From CAZGYE01 sp964530165 (GTDB lineage Bacteria > Planctomycetota > Planctomycetia > Planctomycetales > Planctomycetaceae): a stretch of 14,136 nt of DNA. The notes under the pieces are model-generated. The model was not told the DNA's origin. It saw only the letters and a list, made by a program, of their open reading frames with translations, and ran no database searches. Below are positions 1 through 7,217 of the stretch, piece after piece. How positions within the stretch are numbered: the stretch's first letter is position 1; every line of letters begins with the position of its first letter. The stretch is taken from NCBI GenBank assembly GCA_964530165.1, contig CAZGYE010000133.1, positions 1-14,136 on the forward strand. The letters are read 5' to 3'. The position numbers were made by a program, and so were the translations under genes.

Positions 1-802
1 TCGGCGTGTGGTGCATGACCATCGGCGTTGTTTGGCCGACGTGGCCCAAGATCAGAGCCGGCGGCCCTTCGGTCATCATGGGCATCATCGGCATGCCGGC
101 GTTCCGTGAGAAACCGGGGATGGCGGCGTACCAGGTCGACGGCGATCGCTCGAAGGTTCGTTCGCCGGCTGCAAACGTGTTCGAGCTGCCGTCGGTGATG
201 TCCCGCATGCGAACGCTGCTGTTGCGGAACAGCAGTCCGGTACCCAGACCGGGATCTGCGGTGACGTTGCCGTAGCCGTACATCCCGACGTAGTTGGAAA
301 ACCCCAGCTTGAGATCGTTGCCGGCGGAATCCTGGATGTTCGCCCCGCCGGAATCCTGGATATTGAACCAGTCCTGCGACGGGTCGGACGGGCACAGAAA
401 CACGTCCAGCGATTCGCGGCCATGTCCGGCATTGTGCTCATCGGTTGCGTCGTCCTCGAACTCGATGTGGTGGAACAATACAGACAGGTCCAAGTACGGC
501 AGCAACAGCGTCCCCCAAGCGAAACCCGGCCCCAGGTCGCCGCTGGATGGTTGCGTGCTGTCTGAAACTCTGTCGACGTATCCGGGGGGAAAGACTCCGT
601 GTGTGTCGTGGTAGTTGTGCAGGGCCAGTCCGATTTGTTTCAGTTTGTTACGGCACTGGGTCCTGCGGGCCGCTTCCCGCGCCTGCTGGACGGCAGGCAG
701 CAACAAGGCGATGAGGATGGCGATGACGGCAATCACCACCAGCAACTCAATCAGCGTGAATCCGCGCTCGCGAACAGCACGCAGAGGTCTTGCTCGATTC
801 AT
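1..802 (-). CDS. DUF1559 family protein with prepilin-type N-terminal methylation motif (3' end cut by window edge)
   Basis: Reading the minus strand from the ATG at 802 gives 267 codons without a stop to the left edge. Residues 14-20 read GFTLIEL, the prepilin peptidase cleavage/methylation motif, followed by a hydrophobic helix (about 20-36) and then PAVQQAREAARR and the C-x-NxLKQIGLALHNYHD-type block at about 50-66, then FPPG; this order is the diagnostic start of DUF1559 (SBP_bac_10-like) proteins. LCPSDP (about 136-141) and a DITDGSSNT block (about 211-219) are also typical. A GGGAG Shine-Dalgarno (complement of 812-816) lies 9 nt before the ATG. Family members are inner-membrane-anchored, pseudopilin-like and very numerous in planctomycetes; their function is not established. 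The C-terminal H-x-G/DGSV-type block is outside the window. It lies 128 bp downstream of the cysteine-rich gene on the same strand, so co-transcription is possible. Confidence 0.93.
   Translation of the reverse strand, partial: MNRARPLRAVRERGFTLIELLVVIAVIAILIALLLPAVQQAREAARRTQCRNKLKQIGLALHNYHDTHGVFPPGYVDRVSDSTQPSSGDLGPGFAWGTLLLPYLDLSVLFHHIEFEDDATDEHNAGHGRESLDVFLCPSDPSQDWFNIQDSGGANIQDSAGNDLKLGFSNYVGMYGYGNVTADPGLGTGLLFRNSSVRMRDITDGSSNTFAAGERTFERSPSTWYAAIPGFSRNAGMPMMPMMTEGPPALILGHVGQTTPMVMHHTP
323..370 (-). repeat. 24-bp imperfect tandem duplication inside the DUF1559 gene
   Basis: Two adjacent 24-bp units (323-346 and 347-370) share the 12-mer ggaatcctggat (326-337 and 350-361) and most flanking bases. 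On the coding strand they encode the repeated peptide NIQDSGG-A / NIQDSAG-N, so the duplication keeps the frame and adds about eight residues to a loop after the LCPSDP block. Confidence 0.75.
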
Positions 803-930
803 TTTCGGAAACTCCCGTAAAGACGATGACGGAGACCGGCGCGGAACAGGCGAGCATCGGGGACGATGATCCACTCTGCAGCAACAGAGCAGCGCATCTT
901 CGCCCCGCGGTGAACGTGAGCCGCGCGGTG

Positions 931-1590
931 TCAGAGCCGGGATGCCATCGACGACAAGACGACATCCACGCGTTTGACCGTGGCCAGCGATCTTGGAGGG
1001 GGCGTTTCGGGCGAGCTGAATCGCTCGGGAATGAGCAGGGCGGGCTGCCCCACAGACTGCCGGAAGTCAACACCGCCGATGACCGACGGCGTGGGCGTCA
1101 TGATGCGAGGTTCGGCACAGAGGACGATCGGCAGACCGGCGCCGGCGGCGCAGGAACAGGTTCGCGAGAGCACCCGCACGGGTTCGGCAGGTGGTTTGTC
1201 CTCCGTTGGGCGCGGGTGCGTCTCGTTCTGTGTCGAGCAGCAACTGTGATCCCGCTTTGTTGGGCTCGCTGCCGAACAGCAGCACCTGCCCGCCATGCGC
1301 GCCGCCTGCGAGCAGCGGCAGTCTGGCTGCTGTGAGCCGGCGGTCACAGACTCGATGCCGTCAGCAGCGGTGAGCGGCTTGGATGAAGTCATCTCGGCGG
1401 CATGTTCGCTCGCGTCGCTGTCGCATTGCGTCCGCAGCGAAACACCCACCGGCAGTCCCAGCGATCCAACCGTGAAGGCAATCAGTGTCGCCAGTCCGCA
1501 CATCCGGCGGAAGCCAAGAGCAGCGAGATGCCGCCGGCTACAGATCGCCGCCCACACCTCACGGAACTGGATGTGCCGGGCTGATCTCAT
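931..1590 (-). CDS. Cysteine-rich single-pass exported/membrane hypothetical protein
   Basis: The ORF gives 219 aa from the ATG at 1590. Residues about 30-52 form a hydrophobic helix preceded by Arg-Arg and containing VGSLGLPVGV, which looks like a signal peptide or signal anchor. The following region is rich in cysteine: CRC (91-93), GRCCC (101-105), SCC (116-118), CSC (145-147) and C158, and the tail is proline-rich (about 190-200, ETPPPRS). I recall similar exported proteins with the LGVPLP-like helix and CxC...GRCCC...CC pattern in planctomycete genomes, without a known function; the clustered cysteines suggest metal binding or disulfides (inference). Start choice is uncertain: no strong Shine-Dalgarno is seen, an in-frame ATG at 1503 would begin directly at the hydrophobic segment, and the frame is open upstream to 1935. 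It precedes the DUF1559 gene on the same strand. Confidence 0.66.
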   Translation of the reverse strand: MRSARHIQFREVWAAICSRRHLAALGFRRMCGLATLIAFTVGSLGLPVGVSLRTQCDSDASEHAAEMTSSKPLTAADGIESVTAGSQQPDCRCSQAARMAGRCCCSAASPTKRDHSCCSTQNETHPRPTEDKPPAEPVRVLSRTCSCAAGAGLPIVLCAEPRIMTPTPSVIGGVDFRQSVGQPALLIPERFSSPETPPPRSLATVKRVDVVLSSMASRL

Positions 1591-1803
1591 GACGCGGTAC
1601 CAGTCTCTTTCAGGCAGCCACTCGATAGAGCATCCCAGCATAGAACAACCGTGGGCGATTCTCAACTCATCGAGCTTGCCAGAGGCAACTCGGCGCCTCG
1701 AAGCAGTAGTTTCTAGGATTTGGCCTTCAAGAGACGCCCTTTTCGGGACACTATGTTGGTTGTTTGGAATCCATATGGAAGTCCGAATCGAAAGGAGAGC
1801 GTC

Positions 1804-1923
1804 ATGGACGATGCTAAGAGATTGTGGCAATGGTGGCAACTTTTGTTGACTGTCTCCGTCACTCCTCGATCTGTGCCGATTGTTCTGGCGCGACCGAAAC
1901 GACTTTTCGCACTTCTTGTGTGA
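1804..1923 (+). CDS. Possible small protein or leader peptide ORF (39 aa)
   Basis: An ATG at 1804 follows AAAGGAG (1791-1797) with a 6-nt spacer, the best Shine-Dalgarno in this intergenic region, and opens 39 codons ending at TGA 1921-1923. The peptide starts MDDAKRLWQWWQLLL, has three tryptophans in four residues (WQWW at 8-11), and is then hydrophobic and basic with no family I recognise. It ends 102 bp before the 693-aa gene on the same strand, so it could be a leader peptide, a small membrane-associated protein, or a gene remnant. The only positive evidence is the ribosome binding site, so this is tentative. Confidence 0.28.
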   Translation: MDDAKRLWQWWQLLLTVSVTPRSVPIVLARPKRLFALLV

Positions 1924-1945
1924 ACGGGAAAACATTGAAAAACTC

Positions 1946-1982
1946 TCGCCACGTCGCGGGCCACGACAGAAACGCGTGGCGA
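1946..1982 (+). promoter_or_regulatory. Inverted repeat upstream of the 693-aa gene
   Basis: The 8-bp arms tcgccacg (1946-1953) and cgtggcga (1975-1982) are perfect complements around a 21-nt loop, ending 43 nt before the ATG at 2026. It could be an operator or an mRNA leader hairpin. There is no T-run, so it is not a standard terminator for the short ORF upstream. An 8-bp match may also occur by chance. Confidence 0.25.
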
Positions 1983-2025
1983 AAACCGCGTGAAATTCTA
2001 GAAACTACTGACTGGAGACGCTTCC

Positions 2026-4107
2026 ATGAATGTTCCGCAAGTGACGATGGCGTCGTTGCTCCTCGTGTGGGCACTCGGTGCTGTGTCCGCAACACAGGGC
2101 GGGGAGGAGGAGACCAGCGAGTTTCAAATCCTCATCGATGCCGCTCATCCCTGGCGGCCTCCGTTTGGATTGGATCGCGTTGGGCGGCCGCTCATGGTAG
2201 AGGTGACCTCACAAACCAAAACCCGTCCCGCGCCGGACTATGTATTGGTCGGATATCGTGATGGAAGGGTCGTCGCACGCCACAAAATTGATTTCTCCCA
2301 CTCTGCACCGTTTATCGGACGTGTCGCTTTCGAGCACTGGCCGGAGGAGATTACGCTGCTTCGCCGCGCGGCAAACGGTCACGTGGAGGTCGCGCGGCGG
2401 AAGGTCAAGCTACCCTTGGTCGAGGCGGATGCCCTCGCCGCTCCCGATTCCGTGATCAACCCGGTTGATCTGGGCGCGGTTCTTGTCCCGGCGGACTATT
2501 TATTACTCGCAGCAGGGCAAAGCGGACGTGTGGACGTGGCTGCGATTTCGCGTGTCCGCGACTTTCCCAACGCACTCATTGAGGTCTGGTTTGCGTCGGC
2601 CCCGGACCGGAAATCCTCTCGCACGGTTTCGCTCAAAAAGAATTGTCGGGAACGGATTCGAGTGCCGTTGCCAGAATCTTCGAGATCTCGCACCCGCGAC
2701 GTCTTGCATGTATTGCTGCGAGACGCAGAGAAAGAGCTTTGGCGGAAGGCGATCTCGACGATGATCGTTCCGTCCCGCCCGCATTGGCCGCAGTTTGGAG
2801 CCTCGGAAACGAAGCTGCGCTACGACGCGCCGATCCTTATCCGCCGCCCAGACGGCGCCATGGATTCACTGGCCTATAAAAAAGGCTGGGACGACAAACT
2901 ACAGGATGTGGTCGTTTCGCTGCCGAACGGTTCGCGATTCGTTTTTTGGCGCGGTTCCAGTTACGTGCCGTTCTGGGCGGGCGACTACAACACCGGTTTC
3001 ACGTATGAATGGGCCGAGACGAGCCCGCCGGCTGACGGTTTCGTTGATTCCGTTGAACCGCTGATGGACAAGGAACTGCGGTACAGCCGCGTCGAGATCG
3101 TCGAATCCACCGAGTCGAAAGTCCACGTCCGCTGGAAATACCAGTCGTGCGACTTCAACTACAAGGTCTGGGGCGACTCGGCGGTTGAGGATTTCTATTT
3201 CTACCCCGATGGTTTTGGAACTCGAGTTGTCACGCTCAACAGCACTCCCGGCCGCCAGTATGAACTGATCGAGTTCATTGTCCTCACGTCGCAATCCACC
3301 TATCCGTTTCGCGTCCTGCCGTTGAATCTGGTTGACGTCCTCTTTTTGGACGGCCAGAAACGATCGCTGCAATTCCCTTTTCTGGAACCCCCGGAATCAG
3401 AGAATCGAAAGCCGCGAGCTATTCCCGCCCTCTGGCGGATTCGGCTGCACAAGCGGGAAAGCAAAACGGCGATTTCCTTCAGTCCGCGCGAGACGCACCA
3501 ACCCCACACCATCTTCGCACCGTTCCGGGATCGCCATCAACTGGTGACGCCGGTCTACTGGGGCAGCCATTGGCCCCTGGCTCGCGGAAAGACGACAGGC
3601 CGCGGCATTGACGATGGAATCCACAAGAGTCCCGCCCACAACAGCATCATGAGCTGGGGCAACAGTCGCCGCCCGGCTCCGCTTGAGTCGCGAATGGTTA
3701 ATACCCTCGATACGCTCGGGCAGAAGCGACGGATGCACGTGCAGAAATTCGCCTGGCTGATCGGCATGACCGATGACTCCGACGCGCGGCTTCTCGAACG
3801 GGCGCGAAGCTACGCACAACCACCGGCCGTTTCCGTAACGGGCGGCACGTACGCAGGTTGGAAAGCGGACCGACGTGCTCACCGCATCGCCGTCGCGGAG
3901 TCGACGGTCACCATCCGAATCAAGCCGCGAGTTCCCTGCGTGAATCCCGTCTTTGACTTGGCCGACGTGAGCAACAAGCTAAGCGGAGTCGCATTGGACA
4001 GGCGCCTTCTGCGACGCAATGACTACGCATGGGATGGTCAAACGTTGTGGCTTAACATGGACATCACTCGCCCGACAACGCTGCAACTGACCTTTGAGAG
4101 CCCGTGA
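2026..4107 (+). CDS. Secreted protein of unknown function (693 aa), probably beta-rich and carbohydrate-related
   Basis: The ATG at 2026 is preceded by GGAG (2014-2017) with an 8-nt spacer, and the protein starts with a clear signal peptide (hydrophobic 9-20, likely cleavage after AVSA at about 22). I do not recognise a named Pfam family with certainty. The middle (about 300-420) holds aromatic-rich segments: FVFWRGSSYVPFW (about 306-318), VRWKYQSCDFNYKVW and VEDFYFYPDGFGTRVV. The FWRG-x-SY-x-P-x-W and FYFYPDG-type blocks resemble, from memory, large uncharacterised secreted proteins of planctomycetes and Bacteroidetes found near polysaccharide-degradation genes. No catalytic motif was identified, and the C-terminus (about 590-693) looks like a small beta domain. 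It is transcribed alone, convergent with the 4260-10208 operon. A carbohydrate-binding or lyase-like role is inference from context. Confidence 0.85.
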   Translation: MNVPQVTMASLLLVWALGAVSATQGGEEETSEFQILIDAAHPWRPPFGLDRVGRPLMVEVTSQTKTRPAPDYVLVGYRDGRVVARHKIDFSHSAPFIGRVAFEHWPEEITLLRRAANGHVEVARRKVKLPLVEADALAAPDSVINPVDLGAVLVPADYLLLAAGQSGRVDVAAISRVRDFPNALIEVWFASAPDRKSSRTVSLKKNCRERIRVPLPESSRSRTRDVLHVLLRDAEKELWRKAISTMIVPSRPHWPQFGASETKLRYDAPILIRRPDGAMDSLAYKKGWDDKLQDVVVSLPNGSRFVFWRGSSYVPFWAGDYNTGFTYEWAETSPPADGFVDSVEPLMDKELRYSRVEIVESTESKVHVRWKYQSCDFNYKVWGDSAVEDFYFYPDGFGTRVVTLNSTPGRQYELIEFIVLTSQSTYPFRVLPLNLVDVLFLDGQKRSLQFPFLEPPESENRKPRAIPALWRIRLHKRESKTAISFSPRETHQPHTIFAPFRDRHQLVTPVYWGSHWPLARGKTTGRGIDDGIHKSPAHNSIMSWGNSRRPAPLESRMVNTLDTLGQKRRMHVQKFAWLIGMTDDSDARLLERARSYAQPPAVSVTGGTYAGWKADRRAHRIAVAESTVTIRIKPRVPCVNPVFDLADVSNKLSGVALDRRLLRRNDYAWDGQTLWLNMDITRPTTLQLTFESP

Positions 4108-4259
4108 CAGGTGAAAGTCCGTGGTTGCTCTCAGCGGGTCGTGTTCTTTGGTGAATGGTGTGTTCCACTCGTCGAGACGTTGTAGATGGGCCAGAAACTT
4201 GCGTTCTTGAATGTAGACCACCGCACTCGACATCCGGTTGACGAAATGGGTGAGCGTGG
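4108..4259. other. Short convergent intergenic spacer
   Basis: These 152 bp separate the ends of the 693-aa gene (plus) and the epimerase-like gene (minus). A 7-bp inverted repeat (tgagagc 4095-4101 with gctctca 4127-4133) straddles the plus-strand stop codon but has a 25-nt loop and no T-run. The minus strand is open across the spacer but the peptide matches nothing I can name. Confidence 0.5.
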
Positions 4260-5147
4260 TTACAGCACGTGCTCGCGCATCCAGCGGACGTAATGAGCCG
4301 AGTAAGCATCGAGGTTTTCGAGTTGGCCGCCGCCGCGGATGGGGGAGCACATTTCGTAGTTGGCGATGCCGTCGAATCCGCCTTCTTTGAGGCCCCGGAA
4401 AAATGCCAGGTAGTCGATGAAGCCTGCGCCGAATTTCACCGCCCGCACCAGGTCGAGCGTGGCGCGCTCGTAGTTGATGATGGCCGGCTGGTAGTGGAAT
4501 CGCGGCAGGCGGATGTAGTCGGCGTTGGTGGTGATGGCCGTGTGGGGGGCCATCCGGCGGGCTGACTCGTACACGTCCTCGCCTCGCAGCGCCGGTGACC
4601 ACGCGTCGAATCCCACCTTGCAGTTGGGCCGGTCGACGTCATGCAACAGCTCCAGCAGCGTTTCCGTGTCTACGCCGATGTCGTGATGGTTCTGAACGGC
4701 GATGGTCACCCCGTAGCGAGCGGCCCGGTCGCACATTTCCTGTAGCGTGCGGACCACCTGATTCCAGATCGCGTACGGGCTGGTTCCGTCGACTTCGTAG
4801 GCCGTGAAGATCCTGACGACCCGCGCACCCAACTCCGCCCCGATTCGCGACAGGGCTTGGACGTAGGCGATTTGCATCTCCACAAAAGGCACCTCGGCCG
4901 CGCCGCTGCTGCCGAGATCGGTGTAGCCCCCGATGATGGCACACTCGATGGCGTGCTCGTCGAGCGCCGCTTTGACGGCCGCAATTTGCTCGTCATCGGC
5001 ATCCAGCGGCGAGAGGTGCGGCCGCTTGCCCATCAGCATGACCGCGTCGTAACCAAGCTCCGACGCCCGCGCGATGAACGCCGGCAAATCGAGCTTGTGC
5101 TGGCCCCACAGCCCCGCGTAACTGACCGAGAAGAGACTCAGCTTCAT
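4260..5147 (-). CDS. Sugar phosphate isomerase/epimerase-like TIM barrel protein (xylose isomerase-like, AP endonuclease 2 superfamily)
   Basis: The protein is 295 aa, the usual length for the xylose isomerase-like TIM-barrel family (PF01261). It begins MKLSLFSVSYAGLWGQ with no signal peptide, so it should be cytosolic. Residues expected around the divalent metal site are visible: the strand-end block AVQNHHD (150-156), D181 in KVGFDAW, H202 in APHTAITT, and E265 in ANYEM. Alternating strands and helices such as LGYDAVMLMGKRPHLSPLDAD fit the barrel. Family members isomerise or epimerise sugars, inositols or related compounds; the exact substrate cannot be read. Its ATG overlaps the stop of the upstream hydrolase by four bases (ATGA, 5144-5147), implying translational coupling. 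It is the last gene of the operon and the only clearly cytosolic product. Confidence 0.9.
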   Translation of the reverse strand: MKLSLFSVSYAGLWGQHKLDLPAFIARASELGYDAVMLMGKRPHLSPLDADDEQIAAVKAALDEHAIECAIIGGYTDLGSSGAAEVPFVEMQIAYVQALSRIGAELGARVVRIFTAYEVDGTSPYAIWNQVVRTLQEMCDRAARYGVTIAVQNHHDIGVDTETLLELLHDVDRPNCKVGFDAWSPALRGEDVYESARRMAPHTAITTNADYIRLPRFHYQPAIINYERATLDLVRAVKFGAGFIDYLAFFRGLKEGGFDGIANYEMCSPIRGGGQLENLDAYSAHYVRWMREHVL

Positions 5148-7213
5148 GGCGTCGATTTCCCGTCTGCGTCTTGGAGAGATTGTCTCTCAGGCACGAACAG
5201 TTTGTAGTTCTTTCTTGCACGCTGCACAAGCATCACCACATCTTCGGCCAGCAGGTAACGCTCTTCGACAAGTCTGCGCGCTGCGGCCTCGTACTCTTTC
5301 AGGTACCCTTCGAAGTCATGATGCCGCTCGAGCAACGCCGGTCGCGGATCACCGGCCTCTTGCCGTTCGGTGGTGGTTCGCGGAAACGGAATGTACGCGC
5401 CCTGCAAACGCATCAGCTCGCTGGGGGCGCCAATCTTCGGGTTCCGCAGGTTCCAGCCGGTCAGCGTGGCCACCGGGACAGACACCGACGGCAGCAGCAA
5501 CATTCCCAATTCGTTGTCGTCCGGCCCGTATTGGGGCACCAACACACGATAATCGCCGCGGGGAATGGGGGGGTGCTGCGTGATTTGCCGCTTGCTGAGA
5601 AAGTAAGGGCCGTAATCGCGAAAACTCGGCTGCTGAATGACCTGCGGATACCGCACGCCGGGCAGGGCGCGCCAGCCGCTTTCACTCTCGCGCCAGCCGA
5701 CGAGCGTGCCGTCGGCGATTCGAGGATAACGACTCGCCGGCGGTTCCGTGCCGTCGCGGACCCACTCGTCCATCGCGGTCAACAGACCGCGCAGTAACGG
5801 GCGGTAATCGGTCGGGTTGGCCGGCAATTGAGCGTTCGTCACTTTGCCGGGGACGTCCCTGCCCGCGCCGTGCTGAGCGCCGCCGATCGCATAGATCCGC
5901 ACTTCAGGCGGAATCTGAGCATCACGTTTGCCCAACGGATCGGTGTGCACCAACGACCCGCTCCGGTGCCAGTATTCCGCTGAAGTTTGAATGTGCATCA
6001 CCTTCGGAACGGTCTTGGAGACACTGGCCCGATCCAGAATGCCCTCTTTGCGGCCGGTAAACGGGTCGGTTTCCGGGCCGTAGGTGAACGGAAAAACGTC
6101 GCACGGATAATCGTGGTCGGCGTGCTGCGTGTTGTACCGCGTCGGCGAAGCGAAGCGGTGGTTGAAGAAACCCAATCCACCGCCGGCCACGTGAGGGATC
6201 AGACCGTCGAACACAATTCGACCTTGCTCGTCGGCGTTGAAGCCGTCGTACAACAACTGCCGCAAACAGCGGCCGCTCTGCGAGATCCCCCAGCCGAGCG
6301 TTCGCTTCGCGGCCGATGTGCCGTCGCCGGAACGAATTGGATTCTTGTCACTTGTGTCGTGTCTCAGGAACGAGACCAGATCGCGAATGCTCGCCAGACT
6401 GAGTCCATGCACCAGCGAACCCTCGGCTTCGTAAATCAGCTCATAGATGTAACCGGGCTGGAAGCGGGCGGGCATGACTAACTCAACGATTGGCAGCGTG
6501 CGCAGCTCGCCCTGGACGCGGACCGGCTTCGTTTCCAGCCGCCACTCGGAACGCGGGATCGGCACACGCGGGTCGGTTTGCAGCAGCCGATGCGAGAGGG
6601 TGGCCGTCTTCAACCCACGCTCCGTCGGCGGATAGCCACCATGGGTGTTGCCGCCGGCGATCTTGAGCCGATCCGTCGCCCGGTCGGGCGTCATCTCGGT
6701 TCGAACCATCCCGGTAATCGGACGGCCTTGGGCGTCGCAGGCCGTCGGCACTTCCAGCCGCAGCCGCTTGCCGCCCGGCTGCAGTTCCGCGATCCAGCCG
6801 CTCCAAACGACGATGTAACCCGCGCGCATCAGAAAGTGATCGGCTCCCGTGTTGAAATAGTCCAGCGCTCGCCGATTGCCGCGATTGTTGACGCCGTACA
6901 GCAGTGTGCCGTTCGCTTTGCCGAGGTCAACCGGTGCGAGAATCTCCAAGTCGGCCCGGAACTCAACCAGCCCCTCGGCGTTCGTCGGGGCCAGGTCCAG
7001 GTCGATGACGCGGCGGTTGGCGGCGGCTTTCGGATCGACGGCAAAATGCACGCGGCCCAACAGCCGTTGATACGGTCCAACCCGCTCAAACGACCGGCCT
7101 TCGGCAAACGGCAGACGCTCGCGTATCTCAATCCGTGTCACGTTCGCAAACGATGTCGCCGATAAAGCGATCAGTAAGAGCAATGTGGTGATTGTCGTTC
7201 TGAGTTGTTGCAT
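5144..7213 (-). CDS. Secreted alpha/beta hydrolase domain-containing protein (large, PF20091-like)
   Basis: From the ATG at 7213 the product is 689 aa; a GTG at 7231 would add six residues but overlap the upstream gene. The N-terminus MQQLRTTITTLLLLIALSATSFA is a signal peptide, cleaved after about residue 23. The mature part starts with beta-rich sequence (TRIEIRERLPFAEGRSFERVGPYQRL) typical of the large alpha/beta hydrolase family PF20091 (Abhydrolase_10). The nucleophile elbow is GISQSGR (G309-R315, probable Ser311), and a probable catalytic His448 sits in IGGAQHG; an acid residue was not assigned. Length and layout match the roughly 650-700-aa family, whose members are mostly uncharacterised esterase-like enzymes. 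It starts 4 nt after the stop of the DUF4838 gene and overlaps the epimerase-like gene by 4 bp. An extracytoplasmic esterase acting on decorated carbohydrate is inference from context. Confidence 0.9.
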   Translation of the reverse strand: MQQLRTTITTLLLLIALSATSFANVTRIEIRERLPFAEGRSFERVGPYQRLLGRVHFAVDPKAAANRRVIDLDLAPTNAEGLVEFRADLEILAPVDLGKANGTLLYGVNNRGNRRALDYFNTGADHFLMRAGYIVVWSGWIAELQPGGKRLRLEVPTACDAQGRPITGMVRTEMTPDRATDRLKIAGGNTHGGYPPTERGLKTATLSHRLLQTDPRVPIPRSEWRLETKPVRVQGELRTLPIVELVMPARFQPGYIYELIYEAEGSLVHGLSLASIRDLVSFLRHDTSDKNPIRSGDGTSAAKRTLGWGISQSGRCLRQLLYDGFNADEQGRIVFDGLIPHVAGGGLGFFNHRFASPTRYNTQHADHDYPCDVFPFTYGPETDPFTGRKEGILDRASVSKTVPKVMHIQTSAEYWHRSGSLVHTDPLGKRDAQIPPEVRIYAIGGAQHGAGRDVPGKVTNAQLPANPTDYRPLLRGLLTAMDEWVRDGTEPPASRYPRIADGTLVGWRESESGWRALPGVRYPQVIQQPSFRDYGPYFLSKRQITQHPPIPRGDYRVLVPQYGPDDNELGMLLLPSVSVPVATLTGWNLRNPKIGAPSELMRLQGAYIPFPRTTTERQEAGDPRPALLERHHDFEGYLKEYEAAARRLVEERYLLAEDVVMLVQRARKNYKLFVPERQSLQDADGKSTP

Positions 7214-7217
7214 CGAC

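Larger units (their letters stand above)
1591..2025. other. Intergenic region between divergently transcribed genes
   Basis: This 435-bp stretch separates the minus-strand cysteine-rich gene from the plus-strand 693-aa gene, so it should hold both promoters. No convincing -35/-10 pair was identified by eye. It contains the short ORF at 1804-1923 and the inverted repeat at 1946-1982, listed separately. No tRNA-like or transposase-like sequence was seen. Longer open frames crossing it on both strands lack recognisable protein features. Confidence 0.6.

Noticed and set aside
790..1335. 181-codon plus-strand open frame
   Set aside because: Antisense to the cysteine-rich gene; Arg/Gly/Asp-rich shadow without a family match or ribosome binding site.
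4095..4133. Terminator for the 693-aa gene
   Set aside because: Stem is only 7 bp with a 25-nt loop and no following T-run.
3979..4262. Minus-strand open frame crossing the 4108-4259 spacer, considered as a transposase remnant
   Set aside because: The peptide (for example ERKFLAHLQRLDEWNTPFT) could not be tied to any transposase or other family, and the rest of the frame is a shadow of neighbouring genes.
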